64,000 nucleotides of DNA from Balneolaceae bacterium (lineage in GTDB: Bacteria > Bacteroidota > Rhodothermia > Balneolales > Balneolaceae): positions 310,001 to 374,000 of the forward strand of contig JAGYJQ010000001.1 in the NCBI GenBank assembly GCA_018401935.1. Reading direction: 5' to 3'. Below are positions 1 through 9,406 of this stretch, piece after piece. The position numbers and the translations under genes are program-made. Under the pieces are notes generated by a model, which made no database searches, was not told the DNA's origin, and saw nothing but the letters and a program-made list of their open reading frames with translations. Numbering within the stretch: position 1 is the stretch's first letter; each line of letters starts with the position of its first letter.

Positions 1-890
1 TGAAGCAAATAACTCATAGATCCATGTAGCACACCTGGACGACCTTTCGTTAATGTGGCTGCAGTTTGTCCTGAGTCAACACCTAATCCACCCGCTTCAA
101 TACCAATTATATGAACATCGTCATTAATAAATGGATAAAAAATACCCATAGCGTTGGACCCACCCCCAACACAAGCAATAAGATAATCAGGTAGGCGCCC
201 CTCCATTTCCATTAACTGTCGCTTGGTTTCGTCACCAATTATTCGATGAAAATTCCTAACCATCATTGGGTAAGGATGAGGTCCTACAACCGAACCGATA
301 ATATAAAAAGTATCCTCTACATTGGTTACCCAATCGCGAATTGCTTCATTAGTAGCGTCTTTTAAGGTTTTAGAACCACTACTGACTCCACGTACCTCGG
401 CTCCCATTAATCGCATTCTATCCACATTGAGTTTCTGACGTACCATATCTTCTTCACCCATGTAAACCACGCACTGAACCCCAAATTTAGCACATGCTGT
501 TGCCGTAGCCACCCCATGTTGGCCCGCACCAGTTTCGGCAATTATTCGCTTTTTCCCCATTCTAAGGGCTAACAGTATCTGACCAATTGCATTATTAATT
601 TTATGTGCACCCGTGTGGCAAAGATCTTCTCGTTTCAAATAGATTTTTGCTTTACCGTAATATTCTGTTAACCGGTTGGCAAAACTTAGCTCGGTAGGAC
701 GCCCTACATATTCTCGTAGTAAGTAAAGGTACTCTTTCTCAAATTCGGGGTCTTCGCTAGCTTCTTTGTAGGCTCGTTCAAGCTCGTTAAGGGCTGGAAT
801 CAGGGTTTCGGGTACAAATTTACCCCCATAAGCTCCAAAGTAACCCTTTTGATTAGGTTCGGAATAGCTGGTTTTAGTAATGACTGGCAT
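1..890 (-). CDS. trpB: Tryptophan synthase beta chain (3'-truncated by window edge)
   Basis: This PLP enzyme joins indole and serine to make tryptophan, normally in an alpha2-beta2 complex with TrpA. I translated it by hand from ATG at 890; about 296 residues are visible before the left edge cuts the C-terminus. The family signature HTGAHKIN carries the PLP-binding Lys97, and GGGSNA at about residues 242-247 is the phosphate-binding loop. The N-terminal [14 protein letters not shown] segment is also typical. It is the last visible gene of the minus-strand trp operon, 66 bp after trpF. Whether trpA follows cannot be seen from here. Confidence 0.96.
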   Translation of the reverse strand, partial: MPVITKTSYSEPNQKGYFGAYGGKFVPETLIPALNELERAYKEASEDPEFEKEYLYLLREYVGRPTELSFANRLTEYYGKAKIYLKREDLCHTGAHKINNAIGQILLALRMGKKRIIAETGAGQHGVATATACAKFGVQCVVYMGEEDMVRQKLNVDRMRLMGAEVRGVSSGSKTLKDATNEAIRDWVTNVEDTFYIIGSVVGPHPYPMMVRNFHRIIGDETKRQLMEMEGRLPDYLIACVGGGSNAMGIFYPFINDDVHIIGIEAGGLGVDSGQTAATLTKGRPGVLHGSMSYLL

Positions 891-956
891 GATAGTGAGT
901 TGAGATTATGTCCAATTTAGTTTAACACAACAAAATAACAAAAGGGATGCCTAAGT

Positions 957-1607
957 TTAGGTCGTTGAATTCAAGGCTTCCATAAGTAAAGATAGCTTAT
1001 CGTAATCTTTTATACCGATACTTTCTTCTATCTTAGAAGATACATCAATAGCCAATGGAGGGTTCCCTGAAAGTAGTTCAAGGGCTTTATTAACGGTTTC
1101 ATGTGATAAACCACCTGAAAGGAAATAAGGCAATGGAACATCCAGCTCGTTGATAAGCCTCCAATCAAAAGAAACACCGGTGCCGCCGCTTTGGCTGCCC
1201 ACTTTAGTGTCAAACATGATGTAGTCACACACTTCTTTATAAGACTGAAGTGCATGTGAAAGGTCTTCTGAATTAGTCTGTTCATCCACAGAAAAGACCT
1301 TGATTAGGCTATGTTTTTGTGATAGTAATGAGCAATATTCGGCGGATTCTACTCCGTGTAGTTGAATTATATCCAGCCCTACCAGGCGTGCAGTTTCAAT
1401 TACAACACTGAGTTCTTGATTCTGAAATACACCCACTTTTTTGGGCCCCTCTACCCATTCACTAATTGCTCCAACCATGGCCGGTTCTATGTACCTTGGA
1501 GTTCCCTCGACAAAAATAAATCCTAGATAGTCGGCACCCGCTCCTGCTGCAAAACGGGCATCTGCTAAGTTAGTGAGCCCACATATTTTCACTTTAATTT
1601 TCTTCAT
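957..1607 (-). CDS. trpF: Phosphoribosylanthranilate isomerase
   Basis: TrpF performs the Amadori rearrangement of phosphoribosylanthranilate to CdRP, the fourth step of tryptophan synthesis. The 216-residue length fits a stand-alone TIM barrel. The start MKKIKVKICGLTN contains the general-base Cys9, and the FDTK segment carries the likely general acid Asp133. The end has the phosphate-binding FLSGGL loop and an IDVSS segment followed by glutamates. The gene sits 27 bp after trpC in the trp operon and is not fused to trpC as it is in enterobacteria. Confidence 0.95.
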   Translation of the reverse strand: MKKIKVKICGLTNLADARFAAGAGADYLGFIFVEGTPRYIEPAMVGAISEWVEGPKKVGVFQNQELSVVIETARLVGLDIIQLHGVESAEYCSLLSQKHSLIKVFSVDEQTNSEDLSHALQSYKEVCDYIMFDTKVGSQSGGTGVSFDWRLINELDVPLPYFLSGGLSHETVNKALELLSGNPPLAIDVSSKIEESIGIKDYDKLSLLMEALNSTT

Positions 1608-1634
1608 TCTATTACCATAATTTATTCCACCACT

Positions 1635-2447
1635 TTAGGGGGTTGTTTTAGGCGTATTGGCGGCATTTTGAGCTGCTGAGACCAGGTTTTTAAGTTCTTT
1701 AGCAATATCGGACTGTCGCATTAAGTGTTCACCAATCAACACAGCATGTATCCCGTTTTCTTGAAGATACTCGATGTCCTGAACGGTGGAAATACCGCTT
1801 TCAGAAACCGTTATGGTTGATTCAGGAGCCATTTTCAACTGTGACACCCCTCGGTGAACATCTACATCAAAGGCTTCTAAATCACGGTTATTTACACCCA
1901 GAATGGATACTTTTTCATAGTCAATTCGTTCTTGGTCAATTGTATCGTAACATTCAACTAAAGCATCTAAGTGAAGCTCATTAGCAACGGATAGCAGCTC
2001 ATCTAGTTGAGCATTAGAAAGTATACGAACAATCAATAAGATGGCATCAGCGCCAAACGCTTTGGCTTCTGCAATTTGATAGGGATCTATGATAAAGTCT
2101 TTTCGTAGTATTGGTATAGTCGCTCGTTTCGCGATATCATTCATATAGGATAAATGACCCTTAAAAAATGGTTCATCGGTTAGGACTGAAATAGCGGAAG
2201 CACCTGAGTCTTCATAGATGCTAGCTAGGGTGACAGGTTCAAAATCTTCTCTAATGATACCTTTGGAAGGAGAGGCTTTTTTTACTTCGGTTATAAACTT
2301 AACTTCTTTTCCCCTAATTGCTTGAGAGAAAGATCTTATTTTTTTTTCATAACCCCATTCCGATTCTAAACTCTGTAAGCTACGTTCTGAAATTCTTTTT
2401 TTAAGGTCAATCTTGGTTTGGGTGACTATCTTTTCAAGTATACTCAT
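1635..2447 (-). CDS. trpC: Indole-3-glycerol phosphate synthase
   Basis: TrpC closes the indole ring by decarboxylating CdRP to indole-3-glycerol phosphate. The open frame extends to 2480, but I place the start at ATG 2447 (MSILEKIV). That start follows the trpD stop by one base and avoids a long overlap, and 270 residues is the family length. The catalytic-lysine motif appears as TEVKKASPSKG, followed by the second lysine in LRKDFI and the phosphate-binding SESGI and LIGEHLM loops. The spacing to trpD suggests translational coupling. Confidence 0.95.
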   Translation of the reverse strand: MSILEKIVTQTKIDLKKRISERSLQSLESEWGYEKKIRSFSQAIRGKEVKFITEVKKASPSKGIIREDFEPVTLASIYEDSGASAISVLTDEPFFKGHLSYMNDIAKRATIPILRKDFIIDPYQIAEAKAFGADAILLIVRILSNAQLDELLSVANELHLDALVECYDTIDQERIDYEKVSILGVNNRDLEAFDVDVHRGVSQLKMAPESTITVSESGISTVQDIEYLQENGIHAVLIGEHLMRQSDIAKELKNLVSAAQNAANTPKTTP

Positions 2448-2448
2448 A

Positions 2449-3477
2449 TTAACAAGCCTGAGTCGCAGATACGAACTCATTAAGTTTGGTTAGTGCTGCA
2501 CCCGATTCAATTGCTTCTACGGCTAATTTCTTGGCTTCATGAAGATCTTGAACATCGGTAACAGCATGTATGGCAAAAGCCGCGTTTAGTACCACCATGT
2601 TTTTTTGTGCCTCTGTTGCCTTATTGGCCAGAATATCGGTAAAAATACGAGCATTCAACGACGGTTCTCCTCCTAACAGCTCAGACAACTCCACACGGTC
2701 AAACCCTAATTCTTCCGGTTCAAATGTTCGTTGTTGTGAACTTAATTGCTCTTTTACTTCAAAAAAAGTAGTTGGATTGCACAAACTTATTTCATCCAGG
2801 CCATCTTCGGAACTAAAGGTGTAGGCAAATTGGGTATCAAGTGTAGCTAGTATCTGGGCCATTTGATGCGCAACATCTTTATTATACGCACCAATCACAT
2901 AATTTCGTACACCAGCAGGGTTCGTCAGTGGTCCAAGTATGTTGAAAAAGGTGCGAAAACCGATGGCCTTTCGCGCTGGCATAACATATTTCATAGCGGG
3001 ATGAAATATTGGAGCATACATGAAAGCGATACCCACTCGTTCAAAGACCTCAGCTACCTGGTCGGGATGTAATTCTATATTTGCTCCAAGAATTTCTAAT
3101 ACATCGGCACTACCGCATTGACTCGATGCACTTCTGTTTCCATGCTTTATGACGGGTACACCTGCTGCAGCTGTAACAAATGCCGTAATGGTCGATATAT
3201 TAAAGGTACCAGATTTATCTCCTCCAGTACCAACGATATCTACCGCACCTGTTATATCGGTTTCAACTTTAAGTGATTTTGACCTCATTACTTGAACAAA
3301 AGATGATAACTCTTGAATAGTCTCTCCTTTCATCTTCATTGCAGTTAAAAAGGAGGCAATCTCTTCGGAACTAACTTCCCCATTCATAATAGACTCTAAG
3401 GCATAGACAGCTTGGCTGGAACTAAGATCATGCCCTAAGGTAATTTTTTGAAGTATTTCTTTGAAACTAAAACTCAT
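2449..3477 (-). CDS. trpD: Anthranilate phosphoribosyltransferase
   Basis: TrpD transfers the phosphoribosyl group of PRPP to anthranilate. The 342-residue protein shows the PRPP-binding GTGGD at residues 83-87 and KHGNRS at 111-116, both diagnostic of the family. It is not fused to the TrpG glutaminase domain; trpG is a separate gene upstream. A 97-bp gap separates it from the trpG stop. I see no obvious hairpin or small ORF in that gap. Confidence 0.96.
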   Translation of the reverse strand: MSFSFKEILQKITLGHDLSSSQAVYALESIMNGEVSSEEIASFLTAMKMKGETIQELSSFVQVMRSKSLKVETDITGAVDIVGTGGDKSGTFNISTITAFVTAAAGVPVIKHGNRSASSQCGSADVLEILGANIELHPDQVAEVFERVGIAFMYAPIFHPAMKYVMPARKAIGFRTFFNILGPLTNPAGVRNYVIGAYNKDVAHQMAQILATLDTQFAYTFSSEDGLDEISLCNPTTFFEVKEQLSSQQRTFEPEELGFDRVELSELLGGEPSLNARIFTDILANKATEAQKNMVVLNAAFAIHAVTDVQDLHEAKKLAVEAIESGAALTKLNEFVSATQAC

Positions 3478-3574
3478 GATTATCTCGCTTATTTAGTCTT
3501 GGGGCTTTTATGAAGGTTATTCGGCTTGCTTGATTAGGCTATTGGGAGGAGTACCATCAACCCGTTACGCTCTA

Positions 3575-4147
3575 TTACTGACGTAACCAATTTTTGATCA
3601 TTTGAGGTCCCTCAGTGGTTAAAATACTTTCAGGATGGAACTGAATACCTTCAATAGGATGGGTTTTATGACGCACGCCCATCACGATGGTTCCGGTATG
3701 ATCATCGGTCATTGCGGTCACTTCAAGAGAGTCAGGTATGCTTTCAGGATTCAGTACTAACGAATGATATCGCGTTGCGATGAATTCTTCCGGGATAGAG
3801 CTAAATAAGGAACTCCCCCTATGAGTAACCATTGATGTTTTACCATGCATAAGACTAGGAGCATGCACAACCTGAGCTCCAAATACTTCACCAATGGCTT
3901 GATGACCTAAACAAACTCCTAATATGGGTATATTTGGGCCTAATTCAGCAATTACCTGCTTTGTTACACCAGCATCCTCTGGTTTTCCAGGACCTGGAGA
4001 AATTAGAATTTTGGTTGGCTTTAAGGCTTTTATTTGATCTATGCTACATTCATCATTCCTGATTACACGGTAATCATCGGCATGTTGAGCGACTAGATGA
4101 ACCAAGTTATAGGTAAAAGAGTCGTAATTATCTATAATTAATATCAT
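3575..4147 (-). CDS. trpG: Anthranilate synthase glutamine amidotransferase subunit
   Basis: TrpG is the class I glutaminase that supplies ammonia to TrpE. The frame can be read from a TTG at 4159, but ATG 4147 has a GAGG Shine-Dalgarno sequence about 7 bases upstream and begins with the family-typical MILIIDNYDSFTYNL, so I use it (190 residues). The nucleophile Cys79 lies in LGVCLGHQ, and the His-Glu pair lies in the FHPES segment near the end. Unusually, trpS lies between it and trpE; the trpS stop is only 8 bases upstream of this ATG. Confidence 0.95.
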   Translation of the reverse strand: MILIIDNYDSFTYNLVHLVAQHADDYRVIRNDECSIDQIKALKPTKILISPGPGKPEDAGVTKQVIAELGPNIPILGVCLGHQAIGEVFGAQVVHAPSLMHGKTSMVTHRGSSLFSSIPEEFIATRYHSLVLNPESIPDSLEVTAMTDDHTGTIVMGVRHKTHPIEGIQFHPESILTTEGPQMIKNWLRQ

Positions 4148-4155
4148 ACCGTACC

Positions 4156-5151
4156 TCAAAAACTTCTATGTATTCCAACCACTTCACGTATGGGCTGCAT
4201 AACTTTTTCGGCTTGAATTTGAGCTCGCTTGCCCCCCTCTCGAAGTACATCAAACACCCTATCTGGATGCTGCTGGAGTTCATTTCTGCGTTCGGTAGCC
4301 TCCGCGAAATAATCCGTCATAAGAGCTAACAATTCTTTCTTAGCATGCCCATAACCATATCCACCGGCTCGGTATTTTCGGGCTATTTCCTCTTTTTGTT
4401 CCTGAGTAGCAAAAAGTGAAATCAAGGCATACACATTATCCGATGTTGGATCCTTTGGTTCTTCTAGGGGGGTTGAGTCTGTTTGTATGCTCATTATTTT
4501 CTTTTTCAGTGCTTTAGGCTCTTCAAAAATAGGCAAGGTATTATCATAACTCTTGCTCATTTTCTGCCCATCTGTTCCAGGAACAGTGGCAACCGATTTG
4601 ACAATATATTCTTCTGGCTCTATTAAAAAATCACCCTCGTAAGTTCGATTGAATTTGCCCGCTAAATCTCGGCATATCTCAATATTTTGTTTCTGATCCT
4701 CGCCTACAGGTACAATATTTGAATGGTAGATCAATATATCTGCTGCTTGCAGTATCGGATAAGTGAATAAACCTATGTTAGGACTTAAGCCCGCTGCTAT
4801 TTTGTCTTTATAAGAGACCCCTTTCTCCATTAGGCTAACAGGTGTAAGGGTGGATAATATCCAGGCTAATTCAGTTACTTGAGGCACATCGGATTGAGCA
4901 AAAAAAGTAGCTTTTTCAGGATTCAGTCCAAGTGCAAGATAATCCAAGGCCACTTCATAGGTATACTGACGTAGTGCCGGGCCATTTTTCAGGGAGGTTA
5001 GGGAATGAAAATTTGCAATAAAATAAAAGGCTCTGCCCTTTTCCTGCATGGCAATATGCTGTCTAATTGCACCGAAATAATTACCAATATGTAATTTTCC
5101 GGATGGTTGAATACCGGACAATATAATTGGAAGGGTTGATTGGTTTTGCAT
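4156..5151 (-). CDS. trpS: Tryptophanyl-tRNA synthetase inside the trp operon
   Basis: This class I aminoacyl-tRNA synthetase charges tRNA-Trp. The 331-residue length is normal for the bacterial TrpRS. The ATP-binding signatures are clear: HIGN at residues 21-24 and KMSKS at 197-201. SGIQPSGKL near the start and the VGEDQKQ segment are further family marks. It lies 6 bp after the trpE stop and just before trpG, with the same orientation and tight spacing, so it should be co-transcribed with tryptophan synthesis genes. No second trpS is visible in the window, so this may be the only copy. Confidence 0.97.
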   Translation of the reverse strand: MQNQSTLPIILSGIQPSGKLHIGNYFGAIRQHIAMQEKGRAFYFIANFHSLTSLKNGPALRQYTYEVALDYLALGLNPEKATFFAQSDVPQVTELAWILSTLTPVSLMEKGVSYKDKIAAGLSPNIGLFTYPILQAADILIYHSNIVPVGEDQKQNIEICRDLAGKFNRTYEGDFLIEPEEYIVKSVATVPGTDGQKMSKSYDNTLPIFEEPKALKKKIMSIQTDSTPLEEPKDPTSDNVYALISLFATQEQKEEIARKYRAGGYGYGHAKKELLALMTDYFAEATERRNELQQHPDRVFDVLREGGKRAQIQAEKVMQPIREVVGIHRSF

Positions 5152-5157
5152 ATAGTT

Positions 5158-6636
5158 TTAGTTGTCTCGTATATCTAATGCCGTACTAAGCGCTTTAACT
5201 AATGCGCCTGCTTTATTGACTGTTTCTTCAAACTCATTTTCTGCTACACTATCTGCAACAATGCCTGCTCCTGCTTGAATATACACCTTATTCCCTGTTA
5301 CTACCATTGTACGAATAGCAATACAGGTGTCCATATTACCCGAATAATCAAAATAACCTACAGCGCCTGCATAAATGCCGCGTTTCGTGGGTTCCATTTC
5401 GTCGATAATTTGCATGGCTCGAATTTTAGGGGCTCCACTGACTGTGCCCGCTGGAAAGCATTGCATGAGGGCATCAACAGCTGTTTTACCCTCTGCTAAT
5501 TGCCCAGAAACATCGCTCACAATATGCATAACATGAGAATATCGTTCGATGACTTGATTTCTATCCAAGTGAACCGAACCAGGTTTACACACCCTTGATA
5601 CATCGTTTCGACCCAAGTCAACCAACATGATATGTTCAGCAATTTCCTTTGGATCCTGCTTTAAATCGGCCTCCAACTGCAGATCTTCTTGTACGGTAGC
5701 TCCTCTCTTTCTAGTCCCTGCAATTGGTAAAACTCGTACCCTCTGGTCTTGTACACTGACTAATACCTCGGGTGAACTACCTACTAAAGTAAATGAGTCA
5801 AAATCTAAATAAAATAAATACGGAGAAGGGTTAACCATGCGCAATGCTCGGTAGAGCATAAACGTATCTCCTGACATTTCTGTTTCGAACCGCTGAGATA
5901 AAACTACTTGGAAAATGTCTCCTTCGTAAATATGTTGTTTAGCTCTCTCTACCATTTTAGCGAAATACGACGACTCCATATTACTGGTAACATGATCCGG
6001 ATCAATAAAAAAATCGGGTGTTTTGTTTACCCCTCGATTTACCTTAGCCTCCATTTGGTCCAAAGCCAATTGAGCTTGATCATACCATTCATTTAATAGG
6101 CTATCATCTGTTGTAGCTTCCTCTATACGGACTGTATGAATGAGTATAACTTGATGTTTAACGTGATCAAACGCGTAAATTTCATCATAAAACCCCCATA
6201 CAGCTTCGGGCAGTCCTAAATCATCATGAGGGGTATTCGGTAGATACTCAACCTGTCTAAAGGTATCGTAGGAGGAGAAGCCAACCGCCCCACCTGTTAA
6301 CCTCGGTAAACCAGCTAAGCGAGGTTCCGTGTATTTCGTGGTACAGGTTTTAAGTGCTTCAAAGTACGATTCGAATACAGTTACTGTTCCATCCTTATCT
6401 CGTAATTCAGTTTTTTTACCATCAAACTGTAAAATTTCGTAGGGATTACACCCTAAAAAAGAGTACCTAGCCATTTGATCACCCCCTTCTACCGACTCGA
6501 AAAGGAAAGGATGGTCACTGCCTTCTCTAATATTCAAAAAAAGAGATACAGGGGTTAAAGTATCGGCTAACAACTGTCGATATACTGGTATAGCCGAGAA
6601 CGTTTTGGCTAAGTGCTTAAACGATTCAACATTCAT
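5158..6636 (-). CDS. trpE: Anthranilate synthase component I
   Basis: TrpE converts chorismate to anthranilate with ammonia from TrpG and is the first committed step of the pathway. The 492-residue protein carries an LFES segment (residues about 44-47) that corresponds to the LLES-type tryptophan feedback site in known TrpE proteins. The C-terminal chorismate-binding domain has DIFQVVLSQRF, AGTRKRG, DLGRNDVSRV and CFPAGTVSGAPKIRAM. It heads the operon. Its leader contains a terminator-like hairpin about 60-95 bases upstream of the ATG, which suggests control by early termination. Confidence 0.96.
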   Translation of the reverse strand: MNVESFKHLAKTFSAIPVYRQLLADTLTPVSLFLNIREGSDHPFLFESVEGGDQMARYSFLGCNPYEILQFDGKKTELRDKDGTVTVFESYFEALKTCTTKYTEPRLAGLPRLTGGAVGFSSYDTFRQVEYLPNTPHDDLGLPEAVWGFYDEIYAFDHVKHQVILIHTVRIEEATTDDSLLNEWYDQAQLALDQMEAKVNRGVNKTPDFFIDPDHVTSNMESSYFAKMVERAKQHIYEGDIFQVVLSQRFETEMSGDTFMLYRALRMVNPSPYLFYLDFDSFTLVGSSPEVLVSVQDQRVRVLPIAGTRKRGATVQEDLQLEADLKQDPKEIAEHIMLVDLGRNDVSRVCKPGSVHLDRNQVIERYSHVMHIVSDVSGQLAEGKTAVDALMQCFPAGTVSGAPKIRAMQIIDEMEPTKRGIYAGAVGYFDYSGNMDTCIAIRTMVVTGNKVYIQAGAGIVADSVAENEFEETVNKAGALVKALSTALDIRDN

Positions 6637-6990
6637 TTAATAAGGTATGTAAAAATGTTTGAGAATTAGGTGATTCCAAAACATTACGTTTAATACATAA
6701 AAAAAACCCACTTTTCTTTAAAAAAAGCGGGTAAACACTAGTGACAGCCTCATATTAACAATTGGCAACCTTTGGAGGTTTTATATAGGTAATATTACTA
6801 AGCTATCGAACACAAGATACTTCAGTTGTTGCCTAATTGCAATGAATGATTATGTATCTAGTTAAGTAATATGCATACCCGAAATTAGATTAGTCTTTGG
6901 GTAAATAAATAGAAAAACTTGCCTTATATTTTATATCTATAAAGAAGCGGCTTACAAAGCGTTCTCCAACTTTTAGATATAGCATACTGG
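6637..6990. other. Divergent intergenic region between trpE and the T9SS/glycan operon
   Basis: This 354-bp AT-rich stretch must hold the promoters of both the trp operon and the plus-strand operon. Apart from the terminator-like hairpin near trpE, a small stem AACCT/AGGTT is visible around 6767-6780. I see no tRNA, no T-box motif, no run of Trp codons and no protein-coding ORF with a ribosome site. Confidence 0.6.
6697..6732 (-). terminator. Terminator-like hairpin in the trpE leader (candidate attenuator)
   Basis: Read on the minus strand, ACCCGCTTTT pairs with AAAAGTGGGT (one G-U pair) across a short A/T loop and is followed at once by eight U residues. The other strand has no U-run, so the terminator faces trpE. 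The genes on either side are divergent, so no upstream minus-strand gene needs it. It therefore most likely ends trpE transcription early under some condition. A short ORF (6753 to 6718, 11 codons, no Trp codon) runs into its left arm but lacks a ribosome site, so a classic Trp leader peptide is not supported. Confidence 0.65.
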
Positions 6991-7800
6991 ATGATTAGTA
7001 AAGCAATTTTATCTGTACTTGTCCTTGCCATTCTAGGTAGCCTTCATTGTGATAGCCTACCTGATACTCCTACCCAATCCTATGCTTATGTAGATCTGAG
7101 CCATTTTCGAGTCGAACCAACGGTTGTTAATTTTGATGTAGAAATGGATGGATTCAAGGATACCACCCTCCAATTTACCTTATTTGCTCAACTCCATAAT
7201 TCCGAACTTTTAGAGCATTTAGGCTATATAATTCGTGAACCAAGGACGGGTGTGATTCTTCAACAAGAACAAATGGAAACACCGGTGTCTGATCCTTTGC
7301 CGGTAGAAATACAGGGGATATTTACCTGGAAAACAAGCACAACTAGTTTTGAGCAATTGTTAGTAGAATTGTATGCAATGGATCGCTATGGCTATGGTAT
7401 ACAACATCAAGCTACCTTATCCATCGAAGGTATCGCTAGTTCACCACCTCAGATTATTTGGGTTAATAACCCAGGCTCTGTTGAAATACCAACAGGTTCC
7501 GCCACGTTAAATATTCCTTTCCAAGCCAAAGTGACGGATCCTGATGGACAAGAAACCCTAGATCGAGTATTCATTGCTTTTCAAAACGAAGATGGAAGCA
7601 TCTTAACCCCCAATCCTAATATACTAACCGATACAGGTACTGGATTAGACGAAGTAGCGGGTGATTCGGTATATACCATCACATTCTCGGTGAACAGTTC
7701 TAACAGCCCTCAAAATAGAACCGTTTTATACTACGCAAGGGATAAAGCGGGACTATTTAGTGATACGTTGAAATCTGGTTTTAATATTATCAATCCTTAA
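6991..7800 (+). CDS. Probable surface lipoprotein, first gene of the T9SS/glycan operon
   Basis: I do not recognise a named family. The 269-residue product starts with a hydrophobic segment ending in LGSLHC, where Cys20 could be lipidated; the residues before the Cys are looser than the classic lipobox, so this is an inference. The rest looks like two beta-sandwich (Ig-like) regions. The second, about residues 155-265, contains TDPDGQE and GDSVYTITF, resembling domains in bacterial surface proteins. The stop is followed within 1 bp by the next gene, so the two are very likely co-expressed. Confidence 0.75.
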   Translation: MISKAILSVLVLAILGSLHCDSLPDTPTQSYAYVDLSHFRVEPTVVNFDVEMDGFKDTTLQFTLFAQLHNSELLEHLGYIIREPRTGVILQQEQMETPVSDPLPVEIQGIFTWKTSTTSFEQLLVELYAMDRYGYGIQHQATLSIEGIASSPPQIIWVNNPGSVEIPTGSATLNIPFQAKVTDPDGQETLDRVFIAFQNEDGSILTPNPNILTDTGTGLDEVAGDSVYTITFSVNSSNSPQNRTVLYYARDKAGLFSDTLKSGFNIINP

Positions 7801-7801
7801 T

Positions 7802-9406
7802 ATGCCTAAATTCGCTTATTTTCTGGTGTTAGTGGTGGCATTATGTTGCCCAATAGCTACCCACGCCCAATGGCTAGGCCCATTGAATAGTGATTTTGAG
7901 CGATTCCGACAAAACGGGATATCAACGGTTGAAACAAGCGATGGGCTTATTTGGCTTTCCCCTCTCTTAAACGTTGCTTCAATTGAACAGCCTGATCACA
8001 CTTGGGCCATCCCTGAGGGTGTGGATAGTTTAACAAATGGTAAAGGGCGAGTGTTCTCCATCGCAACCCAAGGGGATACTATTGTTGCAGGACTGGGTTT
8101 TAGTTCATCTACCCCAGCCGGAACCGTACCCGCTGGATATGGCTATTATATTAGTACCGATAACGGACAAAATTGGGATTTTTCACCCTTCCCATTAGAC
8201 CGCTACATAGATGAGGATACCACCTTTGTTTACGGAGGAATACAGTATAACAGAGCACGAATTATTGTTCCCGAGCAATCTCCCCCTTACAGTGTAGCAG
8301 TCAAAGACGGCGTTCTCTTTTCTGCTAACTGGGCGTCTGGTTTGCTTCGAAGTACAGATCTAGGAAACAGCTGGGAACGAATTAGCCTCCCACCTTATGG
8401 AAGTTCAACCATGCGACCAGACGGGAGCCGATACATCTGGCGAAATTGCATTAGTGGATCAGCCAGCGCATGTTCCCAATTCGAAGAGTTATATACCGCC
8501 GTAAGTGACGATAACCTGAAGGGTTTCGCAGTACACATCGATCGCGAAAATCGTGTTTGGTACGGTAGCGCTGGAGGCATTAATGTATCAGATAATGCAC
8601 TTTCCGCCCCTATTGACTCGATACGATGGGATAACGTGGGCTTCAATTATGATCCTAATGGCCTTTTAGCTCGATGGGTTATCGAAATTGCAGAAGATCC
8701 GAATCGTGATCGCATTTGGATGACAAATTGGATTGCGGAAAATAGTTCTTCCAATTTACAAGGTTTGGATCAACATGGGATTGTCTTTACGGACGATGGT
8801 GGCTCCAGCTTTGAACAAAGACTTATAGGTCAAAAGATTCTATCTATTGGCTTTTTCCAGGGAGATGTGTGGGCAGCAGGCGAAAATGGATTATTTCGAT
8901 CCAACGATCAAGGTACTACCTGGGAGATGATAACGGTACCCACCTCAGTAAATAATCGTTTAAAACCTACTACCTCGTATCAGAGTATTAGCAGTACACC
9001 CGACTATTTATTTATTGGCACCTCGGATGGGTTGCTGTGGACCAATGACCCTGATAAGGGCTGGAATATCGAACGAGTAAATTTCCCACTTAGTGGAGGC
9101 AACCAATATAGCCCGGAAGCCGCAACCGTAACGACCTACGCTTACCCAAATCCCTTTTCACCAAATCTACACGGCGAGCTTAGAATACGTTTCGAGAGTA
9201 CATCAACCAGTACAGCAACCTTACGCATAGTAGATTTTGGCATGAATCTAGTACATGAGCAGCAGCAACAGGTTCTGCCTGGGGAGTTCGAAATAATTTG
9301 GACAGGTTACAACGATGCGGGTTCTAAAGTGAGTAATGGAGTGTACTTTTATGAAATCACCCAAGGCTCAACTAAGATTAACGGAAAAATCCTGGTAATT
9401 GACTAA
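7802..9406 (+). CDS. Secreted BNR-repeat protein with a T9SS C-terminal sorting domain
   Basis: The 534-residue protein has a signal peptide ending in THAQ. It carries several Asp-box/BNR-type repeats (STDNGQNWDF, STDLGNSWER, TDDGGSSFEQ, SNDQGTTWEM) that build a beta-propeller. The last ~85 residues have the layout of a FlgD-like/T9SS type A sorting domain: YPNPFSP, then a TATLRIVDFG strand, a WTGYNDAG turn, and a final NGVYFYEI segment ending in KILVID. In known T9SS cargo this domain is cut off and the protein is attached to the surface or released. It is flanked by a lipoprotein gene and two PorV/PorQ-like genes. The ligand of the propeller is unknown. Confidence 0.85.
   Translation: MPKFAYFLVLVVALCCPIATHAQWLGPLNSDFERFRQNGISTVETSDGLIWLSPLLNVASIEQPDHTWAIPEGVDSLTNGKGRVFSIATQGDTIVAGLGFSSSTPAGTVPAGYGYYISTDNGQNWDFSPFPLDRYIDEDTTFVYGGIQYNRARIIVPEQSPPYSVAVKDGVLFSANWASGLLRSTDLGNSWERISLPPYGSSTMRPDGSRYIWRNCISGSASACSQFEELYTAVSDDNLKGFAVHIDRENRVWYGSAGGINVSDNALSAPIDSIRWDNVGFNYDPNGLLARWVIEIAEDPNRDRIWMTNWIAENSSSNLQGLDQHGIVFTDDGGSSFEQRLIGQKILSIGFFQGDVWAAGENGLFRSNDQGTTWEMITVPTSVNNRLKPTTSYQSISSTPDYLFIGTSDGLLWTNDPDKGWNIERVNFPLSGGNQYSPEAATVTTYAYPNPFSPNLHGELRIRFESTSTSTATLRIVDFGMNLVHEQQQQVLPGEFEIIWTGYNDAGSKVSNGVYFYEITQGSTKINGKILVID

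Noticed and set aside
6718-6753. Short ORF overlapping the trpE leader terminator as a Trp leader peptide
   Set aside because: It contains no Trp codon and lacks a Shine-Dalgarno sequence, so it does not support classic ribosome-mediated attenuation.
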